A stretch of DNA of 64,000 bases, from positions 19,158,001 to 19,222,000 of the forward strand of contig CP075492.1 in assembly GCA_021613535.1 (NCBI GenBank). The letters run 5' to 3'. Source of the stretch: Adineta vaga (Eukaryota > Rotifera). Within the stretch, counting starts at the first letter, position 1. The number at the start of each line of letters is the position of its first letter. The notes beneath the pieces are model-generated. The model saw nothing but the letters and a program-made list of their open reading frames with translations. It was not told where the DNA came from and made no database searches. Positions 1 to 10,272 of the stretch are shown piece after piece. The translations under genes and the position numbers were made by a program.

Positions 1-1
1 T

Positions 2-256
2 CCACTTACAGTTACACTTGAAGGTTCAAATGCAACAACAAATACTACACTACATTTAGGTTCAAGTTGGACATTAATCTATACAGGATCAACAGGTATC
101 GATTGTTCAAATGATCCTGGTCGTTCAAAATATGTTACTCAACAAAATTTTCCAAATACAATGATATTTGCAAGTTATCGACTTTTAATTACTTCACAAC
201 GTGGTATCGAAGACTCAACTCAATATGCAGAAGCTCAAATTTTAGGTTATATTTAA
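2..256 (+). CDS. C-terminal end of a discoidin (F5/8 type C)-like extracellular protein, 5' part outside window
   Basis: An open frame runs in from the left edge and stops at TAA 254-256, leaving 84 residues. It is rich in Thr, Ser and Asn and ends with ASYRLLITSQRGIEDSTQYA followed by EAQILGYI. That ending recalls the last strand of F5/8 type C / galactose-binding domains in bdelloid surface proteins. No membrane segment follows, so the C-terminus would be extracellular. The family call comes from motif feel only. A different beta-sandwich module is possible. The start and any upstream exons lie outside the window. Confidence 0.5.
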   Translation, partial: PLTVTLEGSNATTNTTLHLGSSWTLIYTGSTGIDCSNDPGRSKYVTQQNFPNTMIFASYRLLITSQRGIEDSTQYAEAQILGYI

Positions 257-332
257 ACTAAAATCATATTTTTTTCTTTTCTTTTCAGAAGAACTCTTTT
301 TGTTGTGCTTTATTCTTAATTTCTCATACGGA

Positions 333-881
333 TTATAAATAAATCATCTTAAGAGTGCATTTTAATGAATGATAGTATTTTTTTTGAATACGATTAAAAC
401 CTGAATCAGCTATATAAAAATCTCCATTAAATTTATCGAGATAAATTCCTTCTGAATAATATAAATATTCAGTTGTATTTGATTGTTCATTCATAGACGC
501 ATTATATGGTATTCCAATGATAACAGTACCTTTTAATCCAGTATATTGATTAATTCATTTTATTGTTTTATCTTGAGAAACATAAATATTTCCATGACAA
601 TCACATTCAATTCCATTTGGACATACATCACGCATTATAATTTTACCTTGAGTTGAATTTAATGACCAATGTTAAATTCGATTCATATCAGCAACATAAA
701 TATTTTTTTGATTATCAAGATAAAGAGATGTTGGTCCTTTAAGTTTATTTAATTGATCATTTGATGTAGAAGGAACTCCAACTACTATTTCTCCTTCTTT
801 TCGATATTTTGTATTTAATCGATAACTTGACAAATTTACATTTTTTATATTCAAAAATAAATTCAAAAATTCGAATTTCAT
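333..881 (-). pseudogene. NHL-repeat protein pseudogene
   Basis: One reading frame from 881 down to the TAA at 333-335 keeps NHL-propeller motifs: GPTSLYLDNQKNIYVADMNRI, then GIECDCHGNIYVSQDKTIK, then GIYLDKFNGDFYIADSGFNRI. It is broken by two in-frame stops. TAA follows NRI, where family members have Gln (CAA). TGA follows TIK, where Trp (TGG) is usual. Both changes are single C-to-T or G-to-A transitions. NHL propellers normally have about six blades and about three remain, so the 5' part is also missing. A second, less damaged NHL gene lies at 3268-4291 on the other strand. Confidence 0.75.
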
Positions 882-1488
882 TCGAGAGTTATGTATACTA
901 CAAAAAGTTTATGAGAGATGGACATGAATTTTTATCATTTGATAGGGCTTTTTATTAACTGGAAAACTATGCATCTAACTGAGACGATTCATATATGTTT
1001 TAAATAATTTTGAGAAAAAAAGTTAAAATTCCTGTACTCCCCTCAGCGATGGTCTGATGTATAATCACATTTTTTTTTTCAATAACTCAACTATTTCTTG
1101 ACGGATTGATTTCATCTTCGAACTCAACCGAGATATTGATGAAACTGAACTGCATAGAATTTTCAATAAAAGGTTCGTCATCACGTACAACATGTGAATT
1201 TTGTCTATTAAAATTTGACATAACCTAAAAAATCAATGAATATATGAAATCTTTTTTTCGATAAAGAAAAAGAGGTATCATTTTATCATGTGACTTTGTA
1301 CAAAATAATATAAAAAATATTCATTAGTCGTGATAATTTTCTCTCAAAGGTAATGATCGGACGAAAAAGAGATGAGTCATTGTCGAATGTTTTTTTTTCT
1401 TAATTTATTTTAAATAATTGCTTATTCAACATTGATTTCCCATGAAAAGAAACTTATTGAAGCATATCGAATATTTTTATTTTCGTTT
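882..1488. other. Intergenic stretch, no gene seen
   Basis: About 600 bp of AT-rich sequence with poly-T runs between the NHL pseudogene and the ART/TPR ruin. I see no ORF with family-like features, no RNA gene and no telomere-like hairpin. Confidence 0.5.
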
Positions 1489-2515
1489 TTAGAAAAAAAG
1501 ATTTTCTTTTTCTAAATCAAGTCATGTTATCGATATTTGTGCTGATGATAATTCATTAAAAAATTCAATTGAACATATATTATTACCATTAAAAGATGAA
1601 TTAGATGAAGATCGTTCATTTAATACAATTCGTTTTTTAAAAACAAAATCTTATTCAAATACAAATGCAATTTATTCTTTTATGTTATTTGTTGAAATAT
1701 TAAAAGAAGTTCCACAAAGTGATCAAGGTAAAGATTATATGTTAAAAATATTTAAATTCTCAAGAAGAAGAAATACTTTTTAATATTGGAACTATTTTTA
1801 AAATTGATTCAATTGAAAAAGAAGAAGAATTTTGGCGAATTAAAATTCATGCAATTGATGAAGGTACAAATGAAAAGAGAAAAAATTTGAAAAAACAAAT
1901 ATTAATCTTTTATTTGGTCGATTATTAATTCATATGAGTTTATTTGATAAAACTGAAATAATATAATTAGATGCGCATAAAATTTTTCATGAATTAGAAC
2001 CTATCCTTCTTATGGAGAAATACTTTGATGTCAAAGTATATTAGATGAGATTTCATTAGAAAGAAAACAATATCAACAAGCTGAAAGTTTTTATTATGTT
2101 TCATTTGATATGGCTAAAAAAATATTTCTTTTGGTGATTCACGTTTAATTAATTGTATAAATGCATGAGCAAATTTTTATCAAAAACAAGGTAATACTTC
2201 TTATGCTTTATATTTTTGTTATCAACAATTTATTAAATGATAAAAATTCTTATAGAAGAGCTTTAGAATATATTGTTATATTTAAGCAAATGAATTATAT
2301 AAAAAAACTTATCTAAAAAATCATTCATTAATAATTAATACACAAAAACAAATAAATAATTTTAAAAAAATGAATATTATTCAAAAATCTTTTGAACAGG
2401 AACCAATTCTTATTGATTATTTAGATCAATTTATGTTTAATACTAATTCTATTCATTTAAATAATCAATCTTCTTCGCTTCAAACATTTGACAATTCATT
2501 CGATATAGAACATTA
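1489..2515 (+). pseudogene. Decayed ADP-ribosyltransferase/TPR gene
   Basis: The conceptual translation in shifting frames starts KSSHVIDICADDNSLKNSIE, continues with an open stretch to about 1755, then shifts by one base into a frame containing EEEILFNIGTIFKIDSIEK. That last piece matches the end of an arginine-type ART fold, where the ExE biglutamate motif is followed by a hydrophobic strand. Further on, Tyr/Phe/Gln-rich pieces look like TPR helices but are cut by many stops. No single frame stays open for more than about 80 codons. The intact relative in this window is the ART-TPR gene at 40271-44848. The assignment is by motif and composition, and the exact borders are approximate. Confidence 0.6.
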
Positions 2516-2805
2516 AAACATCAAATGATCAAGATGATACAAAACTTAATTCAAATTCTTCTGTTCATTTATCAAATAATAAATTCTCATCATTATCGAT
2601 GATTTAAATCATTATTTAGAAGGAATAAAACTATTTTTTTCCATAAGACTCCTCCCTACAGTCGAGGGAACAATTACATTAGTAAAAGAATTTATGTGAT
2701 TATCTATAAGAAGAAAATTGATTTGAAATTTTTAATTTGTCTTTTATGATTTTGTTTTTATTTAATTGTTTCTACTAAATATATTTCTTTTCTTAAAATT
2801 TTTAG

Positions 2806-3090
2806 ATGAATGATAATATCGAACAAGATTTACCGAATACTAATTCAGCGTCTGGTTATGTTCGTCTTCCAAGTGATGATAATCAAATAAATAGAAACTA
2901 TGTGATTTTAACTTACAAACAAATCTTAACTGCTGTTTTATGTGTATTAACAGTAATTATTCTTTTAGTGATTGTAATTCTAACAATTTTATTAAAAACA
3001 AACAATCAAACTATTTATATATCATATAACACAACAACAACAACATCAACGAAAATAACAACTGAATTTCTCTCAAAAATTGAAAGTTAG
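2806..3090 (+). CDS. Small single-pass membrane protein
   Basis: A 94-residue ORF starts at ATG 2806, just after TTTTTAG. The first ~36 residues are polar (cytosolic). Residues ~39-65 form a strong membrane segment (ILTAVLCVLTVIILLVIVIL), followed by a Thr-rich tail with NNQT and NTT glycosylation sites. The topology resembles the N-terminus of bdelloid NHL or Cys-rich surface proteins that carry a short cytosolic head, one TM and an ectodomain. It may therefore be the stump of a longer gene whose ectodomain was lost. I do not recognise a specific family. Confidence 0.45.
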   Translation: MNDNIEQDLPNTNSASGYVRLPSDDNQINRNYVILTYKQILTAVLCVLTVIILLVIVILTILLKTNNQTIYISYNTTTTTSTKITTEFLSKIES

Positions 3091-3267
3091 AAAGATATTT
3101 TTTTATTTGAATAGAATTCTAATATTGTTAATTAAGATATCTATTAAGTTTTATAAAAAAAAATGAATGAGAAATAATATGAATAGATTTGACATTTTCG
3201 ATTTCGATTTTACGTTAGTTTTTTAGTTTTTATTTTCGTTCAATCTTTTTCGAATATCATTAATAGT

Positions 3268-4291
3268 ATGAAAATGTTTACTTTATTTTTCTTTCTTCAT
3301 TATTTAGCATCAACAACTCAACTCGTATTATCATCATTATCTTGTCCTATTCCAATTACAAAAGCTGAATGGAATCGAGAAAGTACTATTTTCGTAAATC
3401 CTCTTGCTCGATGTGTATCAACTGAAAATGGACTTTGTAAAGCACAAGATTTATTTATTGATAATATTCATGATAATCTTTATGTTGTTGATACAGACAA
3501 TAATCGTATACAAAAATATTCCTTAATTGAACCATATGATCCACAACAAGGTGCAGTTGGTTTAACTGTTGCTTCAAAAGGTCTTATTGAACCTCAAAGT
3601 ATATTTGTTGATAGTCAAACAGAAGATATGTATATATTAGATCATAAAACTAAAATAACAAAGTTGACATTTCAATTCAGCCTATCGTGTTCAATTATGG
3701 AAAAAAAATGATCAAATTGGAAGAATATTATTCAGTGAAGTAGGTGAATATGGATTTGGAAAGAATCACGCAGCATACTTAACATTAGATAAGGAAATGA
3801 ATATTTACGTTGGAACAAGATTTTATATAAGAAAATGGTTATCATCCAGTAATTATACTCAACGAATAATGATAGCAGGAAAGAATGATCAAGGTGGAAA
3901 TGGAACAAGTGATTTGTATGATTCCTATGCTTTCTATATTGATAATGATTTAACATTATATATTGCTGATTGGGAAAATCATCGAATACAAAAATGGTTG
4001 TTTAATGCAAGTGAAGGTGTCACCCTGGTACATAATTTAACATATATTTATGGATTAACAATGGGTTGTAATGGACATCTTTATTATACTGATACAAGGG
4101 AGCAATCAATTTCTCAATTAAATTTAAAAACTAATGAAAAGACAATTATTATTGGGAATGAAAATCGCTTAAAAAACAAGAAATTGTTTTTTCCCTCAGC
4201 GATGAAATTTGATAAATTTGGGAATATTTTCGTCATCGTCATTGATAGTACAGCGACACAAATACGAAAATTTTCGATCATACGAAACTAA
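3268..4291 (+). pseudogene. NHL-repeat secreted protein with one frameshift
   Basis: The first frame (3268-3708) starts with a signal peptide, MKMFTLFFFLHYLASTTQLV. It is followed by a Cys-containing linker and NHL strands such as DNIHDNLYVVDTDNNRIQKY and SIFVDSQTEDMYILDH. A second frame, open from about 3680 to the stop at 4289-4291, carries YRVQLWKKNDQIGRILF and further blades (FYIDNDLTLYIADWENHRIQ). The blade broken by the junction would be continuous if one base were shifted between 3660 and 3690. So this is either a recent pseudogene or an assembly error. NHL propellers mediate binding, and here the protein would act outside the cell. No canonical intron explains the shift. Confidence 0.7.
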
Positions 4292-4791
4292 TTTTTCATC
4301 TTAATAAAAGACGTTTTTTCAAAAACCATTTCTATAAAACTAACAAATAATCTTCTTTTAATATTTTTATTTGATGTTTACGATTTTAGATATAAATTTT
4401 TAGATCTTTTTATATTCAAACAAATGGATTCATCGAAAAATTCGTTGAGGAAGTAAATATTTATAAAACATTAATCTTTGATCTTTAAAGACAAGTAGCT
4501 TGATGATATTACACCTTTTAGGTATTTCTTCCTCTTTGCTCGCGTCTTATCTGATGCAAATACATACTTATAAATGTAAATCTTAGAACTGAATTGGATA
4601 GAAATTTCAAAAGAGATCAAATTATAATTCGTGTTTCATGTATTTTAATACTATTGGTTTTATTCATTTTTGTAATTATCATTATTAGAATTATTAAATG
4701 AGAAATTAGTAAGAAATGTTCTTACACATATTTATTCATGAAAAAGAAAAAATGAATAATTATAGATTATAGAGAAAATATTTCATCGAAT

Positions 4792-5310
4792 TTATTGACG
4801 ATTATTTATTGTCATACTTAATCCTATTGAATTTCTTCGTCGAGAAAAATATTTTTTAAAAGAATTTTTCAATGGTTCAGTAAAATGAAATAAAGTAATC
4901 AGAATTAATGGATATGGAACGACAGTAAATACATGTGAAATTCGATAATGATATTTTGGAGGATTTGTAAAAAATGACATAAATATAAATGATACATATG
5001 GAATACCAAATATTAAGAGCATTAATATAAGTATAACAATTTGTTTTATCATTTTTAATTCTTGTCGTGCACGATTTAAAAGATTTAGAGATATTGTTGT
5101 ATTTTTAATTGATTTTACATAAAATATTAAACGAAAATAAAGAAATATAATTATTGAAACAGGTAATATATAAGTACAAGATGATATCCAAATAACAGGA
5201 AAATTAAATGAAAAATATATTTCACAATTTTGATTGTCAACATTATAAATAATATAACCAGTAAATAAAGCAATGAATGGAAATAATAAACAAAAAAGAA
5301 ATGATATAAT
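4792..5310 (-). pseudogene. Truncated orphan GPCR, only TM4/5 to TM7 left
   Basis: The frame is open from 5310 to 4792. It encodes FLFCLLFPFIALFTGYIIYN, a loop with NCEIYFSF, another TM (SCTYILPVSIIIFLYFRLIF), a basic third intracellular loop (NRARQELKMIKQI), then TM6 and TM7. After TM7 come FTEPLKNSFKKYF and an Arg-rich tail, typical of rhodopsin-class helix 8. A TAA (5311-5313) closes the frame upstream. The DNA beyond it does not encode TM1-3, so the gene is 5'-truncated. A full-length relative lies at 7424-8445 on the same strand. Confidence 0.65.
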
Positions 5311-5313
5311 TTA

Positions 5314-6296
5314 CATTTAACAATTTTTTTGCTACAGAATATGCCACGACTACTGACAACAACATAAGTCACATTCAAATTTACATTCACTTTATAGATA
5401 TCGCTAATATCAGTTAGTGTAGCAAGTGTAGAGAGATCTTTCAGTAAAATGAAATTAGTAAAAAATAGATTACGAACGACAATGAAGGATGATCGTTTAC
5501 ATTTGTTGCTCATGTGCACATTAGAAATACCAATCTTAGATCAAATTGATAATAAAGACTTGCTTCAAAAGTCGTCAACAAATAAAACTGGTCGTCGAAT
5601 TTAGCTTTTTTGTTTGCTTTTTGTTTTATGAAAATTAGTTTTAATTAAATATATGATGAACAGACAAAGTGATATATTTCACTTTTTTTATCATTATATA
5701 TTAATAGTTTAATTTCTTACATTTCCAACGATTTTGCAAATTTTCTTCCATTTTGGAAAATACCCTCCCTCTGCTTTTATCTCTTCGCGCCGCCACTGTT
5801 TTCATCAATAAATCGTTATTTTTCAATTTCAATTTTTCTACTAAATACATTTAATGTTATTCGTACAAATAAATTTATTAAATATAAATAAAATTTTGTC
5901 ATTAATTAAAATCTTGTTGTTCATATTGTTTGATGTCTTTTTCTCTATAGGTTGGAATTATTGTTGTCTTTAGTTTATCAATGAATTTTTAGAAATTTTA
6001 TTCATCATGAATTGTTTTCTCACTTTATAAATGCAAATCTTGAATTTAGTTCTAATGTTGATGTGTTTTTCAAAAAAGTAAGAATAAATCAGTAAAAAGA
6101 ATGCTGAGAACGAAATATTTTAGCTCATAAATAGGGTGAGTATGTGGTTGAAGGTTGAGAGAACTTATATTAAAATTTAAACCTATTATTTATCAATTAT
6201 CAGTGATTTATTTGATCAAATTATATACAAGAACTTTCTTCATTAATCAACTTCCAAACAGAAAATAAAATAAAACGTTTTAAATTATTATCCATA
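5314..6296. other. Intergenic stretch, nothing recognised
   Basis: About 1 kb of AT-rich DNA. A 122-codon ORF at 5151-5519 on the minus strand partly overlaps the GPCR remnant. It has no family-like features, so I do not call it a gene. Confidence 0.4.
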
Positions 6297-6575
6297 CATT
6301 AAAATATGTCATTATGCGTAGACAAAAAAAAACATTTTCAGTTTTTACTTTTCTAACAACCACATCTCAATGATTATATAAAAAAGAAAGAACTAAATTC
6401 AAAGTATAGTTTTACATACAGATGAATTTCAAGGTTTTCCAAATGTTCGATAAATACTGATGAAAACTGTAAATGAGAAATCTGTTTTTTAGATTCGAAT
6501 TCTTTTTAGATGAAGACTTAAAAAAAACTAAAGAACGTTTTGTTTGAAAAATAGAGAGAAAATCTGTGAGAAAAA
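6297..6575. repeat. Copy 1 of a dispersed ~280-bp noncoding repeat
   Basis: It shares a collinear series of blocks with 9765-10045, including a shared AAAAAAACATTTTC block, TTTTACATACAGATG, AATGTTCRATAAATAC and GAAAATC/ACATCTGT. By eye identity is about two thirds, with short indels. No coding potential is shared. The two copies lie in the same orientation about 3.5 kb apart, on either side of the GPCR gene. Confidence 0.55.
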
Positions 6576-6613
6576 GTAGAAGCAGAATGGATGGGAAAAG
6601 ACAGAAGAAAAGG

Positions 6614-6656
6614 TTGAGGGTGATGGTACTTCTTGTTCACCCACACCCACCCTCAA
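6614..6656. repeat. Telomere-like hairpin element 1
   Basis: The left arm TTGAGGGTGATGGT and the right arm ACCCACACCCACCCTCAA form an imperfect inverted repeat around an 11-nt spacer. The right arm contains the CCCACA unit resembling the bdelloid telomere repeat. Confidence 0.7.
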
Positions 6657-7423
6657 ATATAATTATAAAATTAAAAGTGACACGTTCATACAGATGAAAT
6701 AAATCCTAAAGGTGATCGCTTCAGTATTACAAAGAAATTTTTCGTCTCTCAGTCTGCACGGTAGAAAAGTACGAAAACGCCAAGTTCTTCAAAGAAAATA
6801 TCCATTCAATAATCATATTTACACAATGATGGAAGAAATTTGGTAAATTACGAAGATAACGAGACCTAGAGAGGTAAACCAGTACGTATTAATTTACATT
6901 TCATTCCTTTCTTTCATTGTAGATTTATTTTTTCTGAGAAAAACTTTGTATACAACTAGACTATTTTTGTTGGCAGCTAAATTGCCATCAATTTTAATAA
7001 CTTTCTCATTTCCACAAGCAAAAAAACAAGGACTGGGATAAGAGAAAGAATAGACAAGGGACTTTTTGCAAATAATACTTCGTCAATAATGAAGTTAAGT
7101 TTTTTGTTTTGAATGATGGAGACGAAGTGTTTTTAATATTAAGAGTTTTATGATATCATACTATAGATGAATATTCCTTATCAAATCTAATAAACTTATT
7201 TCTCTTGTATATATAAAAGTAAATTATAAAATATAGAAGAATTTAATGAATATATCCATAATTTTGAATCTAATATACTCATCAGTGAACATACACAATA
7301 GAAAACAACATCGATACATTTCAATGAAAATAATATGTTTTTGTTTCTTCAATTTTCTTCAATTTATTTGTGTTATTGATGAGTCATGATAGTCATCATC
7401 AAAAGAATTGCTTGACTTATTTG

Positions 7424-8445
7424 TCATCGATGTTGGAGATGACACAGCAATAATACAATCAATGCTTTAATAAATGTTCTCCGAAATAGATGCGATGTTA
7501 GTAATGAAACATAAAATGATTTAACATTGTTTAAATAATAAAAACGATTTGTAAGAGTATAAAAGAAATATATTATGTATCGTTGTTCACTATTTGGTGC
7601 ACTATTAAAAAAAACTGTCCACAATAAATACATAATCATCCATTGTAATGAAATAAAAGCTGTTGCAAGAATTTGTGTAAAGATCATTTTAATGAATTGA
7701 TTTCGAGTACGACGTACATTAGCTCTTAATCCTCCCTATGAAAAAATTCGTATCTACTTTTTAGAAAGTATATTTATCAACTTACGGCTCGTTTACGACT
7801 CTGTTGAACATTTCGAAAGGTCAACACAACGAACATAAACATTGCTATTGGTTGCATAAAACCATTCAATACAATATACAAAATATTATTAATTAATGGA
7901 TGCGTCTGTACACATCCTACTGTATTCACATATTCAAAAAGGATAAGACCACGTGTCGAAGCCAAACAACTAGTAAAAATAGTAATACCAATGAACCATG
8001 GAAACATTTTAAGTTGATTGATACGACGAATAGGTGACGTTAAACTACATGTAGAAGCATAGCTGTCAATAACAGACATTAGTAAGAAATTAATCGATAA
8101 GTGAGGTAGTAATCCAAGAATAAATATTTGGATTTTGCACAGACTTGGTAATCTTATCCATGGAATATAGATTCCATACATTGCACTAAGATAATTTATT
8201 AAGAAATTAAAAAGAAAATGCATCACATCAATAAATGAACCACAAAGTGAATAGATACAACATGTATTTGAACGAAGTTCAGGTTGTAAATAAGTAAAAA
8301 CATTACCAAGAAATCCTATTAAACCAAAAATAAGAAATATCAAAGGAAGATAATTCACAAATCGATTCAATACAATATCGAGAATTATGATAGTGTTCGA
8401 TGCTATAGTTGAAGTAATATTACTTGTCATGTTGTTTGCGGACAT
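7424..8445 (-). CDS. Orphan class A-like GPCR (two exons)
   Basis: Exons are 8445-7786 and 7735-7424, phase 0, joined over a 50-nt GTAAGT...TAG intron; 323 residues. A short extracellular N-terminus carries NMT and NIT glycosylation sites. TM1 is LPLIFLIFGLIGFLGNVFTYL, with the GN of rhodopsin-type receptors. Cys residues in the first and second extracellular loops (LCKIQIF, VGCVQTH) could form the usual disulfide. After TM3 the sequence is IDSYASTC, not DRY, which is common in bdelloid orphan receptors. The exon junction lies in the third intracellular loop (RKRA-GGLRANVRRTRNQ). Ligand unknown; FMRFamide-receptor-like relatives are the nearest general class. Confidence 0.8.
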
Positions 8446-9764
8446 TTTAAATGAAATAATGAGAAAGTATTCAATATATTTGGGTTTATATTCTCATCAA
8501 ATCACCTCAAGGTTCAATTACTAATATAAAACCATGATAGCATAATAGATTTTATCGGCTGACCTTAACATTTTTAAATTATGAAAAGTATGGTATAAGA
8601 GTAAAATCTGAGAAAAGAACTATAGGTTAAAGTGCGATTTCAATCAGTTGCTGTTCAAGAGAAAAGATAAATTTACTTTGTATCATGTTCTTCAAATATC
8701 TATACTCCCTAATTGTTCCATCGATCTATACTGAAAGAACTTTTCTTCATTTCTAATGTCAGTTGACATTAGTGCTAATGTATATGTAACGAATATTTAG
8801 AAAGACTTATTCGATTGAATATTCACTGCGATGAACTAATTCACAATGTTAAAACTTTAGAAGCAAATGCAATTTGAAATGATTGTGTTAGCACAAATCA
8901 TAGTATTTGAAGAAGTTTATAAAAAATATTGCTATCAGCATATGACTAGGAAGATCTCGTTTGAGTAAGATAAATCATTTCGGACAATATTAATTCTTGA
9001 AAGCGATAGTTGAGGGCAAATTTCCCCAGTCACCGGGGGTATAAAAGGACGATTCTGTACTTCTGTTCTTATTAATTCCTAAGAGAGGTGTTACATAAAT
9101 TTATAAATCATTCATCGAGAGTTGGTATCATTACAAAAGAAGTAGTTCTTTTATACAATATATAAATCAAAGTAAAGAGAACACAATAAATGAAATTTCA
9201 TCTGAATCTTCATTAATAAATGATTTTAATAATGGCTATCGACGGGGGTATTGACGTCAGTATGAATGGCTTTAGGTATACAATTTTCTATTCAATTTTT
9301 TATTACCAAGTGCATTTATTATAAAATTCATAATAGAGTAAAAGATACAGTATGATATTCTCGCTTTTTACGAAAGATTAGTTATTTTCCAGTTGTATTT
9401 ATGATTGTGAAAGTGGAGGGAACTTTGAAGGATCACAGGATGAGATGGACGATGAGGATTTGAGTATGAGATGTCAGAGCTGGACAATCCAATTCAACTT
9501 AACCCATAAACTGAATAGAATTGTTTTGAGCTGACGAATATGGTTGCTTAAATCTGTAATACAAAGAGAAGAAACTATGAGAAAATAGATGTTTACTATG
9601 CAAATATTTTTACAGCTATCGTTACTTTCGTCCTCATCCAAATCTGTATTTTCTTCTTATATATCAATGATCAAAACCAGATTAAAATTTTGATAGTTTA
9701 AAATGAAAAATGCACTGTGGAATAAATTTAGAAAAAGAGATTATAAAATATTATGAATGCATTA
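8446..9764. other. Intergenic region with a possible orphan TATA box
   Basis: 1.3 kb with no convincing ORF. TATAAAAGG at 9040-9048 follows CCGGGGG and looks like a good plus-strand core promoter, but I find no recognisable coding sequence directly downstream. It may be a leftover of a lost gene or transposon. Confidence 0.35.
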
Positions 9765-10045
9765 TAGCATGTCTGTATATCAACAAAAAAAAACATTTTC
9801 TATGTTTTCCGTTTTAACAATCATATCTTACAGGTTAAATAGGAGAGAAAAAACTAAAGTTAAAGTATAATTTTACATACAGATGGACCCCCAAGGTTTG
9901 TCAAATGTTCAATAAATACGAATGAAAAGTGATAATGACAAAACGTTTTTCACTACTGAAAGAATATTCGTAGAATATTCCTTTTAGACAGAGACTTAAA
10001 ACTAAAACAACTACTGTTCGAGAAATAGAGCGGACATCTGTATGA
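9765..10045. repeat. Copy 2 of a dispersed ~280-bp noncoding repeat
   Basis: Collinear with 6297-6575 (see there). It ends about 230 bp before the start of the LDLa/EGF receptor gene, so it could include promoter material duplicated with a gene's 5' flank. Confidence 0.55.
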
Positions 10046-10272
10046 AATGACGACGTAGTTCTTTCGTAGTGTAATGAACATCTCTTGAAATCATTTAATA
10101 GTGTAGAAGAAGAATATTCTTGATTTTTGGTTATTTTATAAGTTCAATAGTTTTTCTACCTTGTAGCTCTATAGACAGAAGTATGATATGATGCAGAGTT
10201 TCTCCCGCTTAATTACTTAAGTTTATTTGTGACAAAAACAAATCAACCGATTAATTCATCTAGATCAATCAA

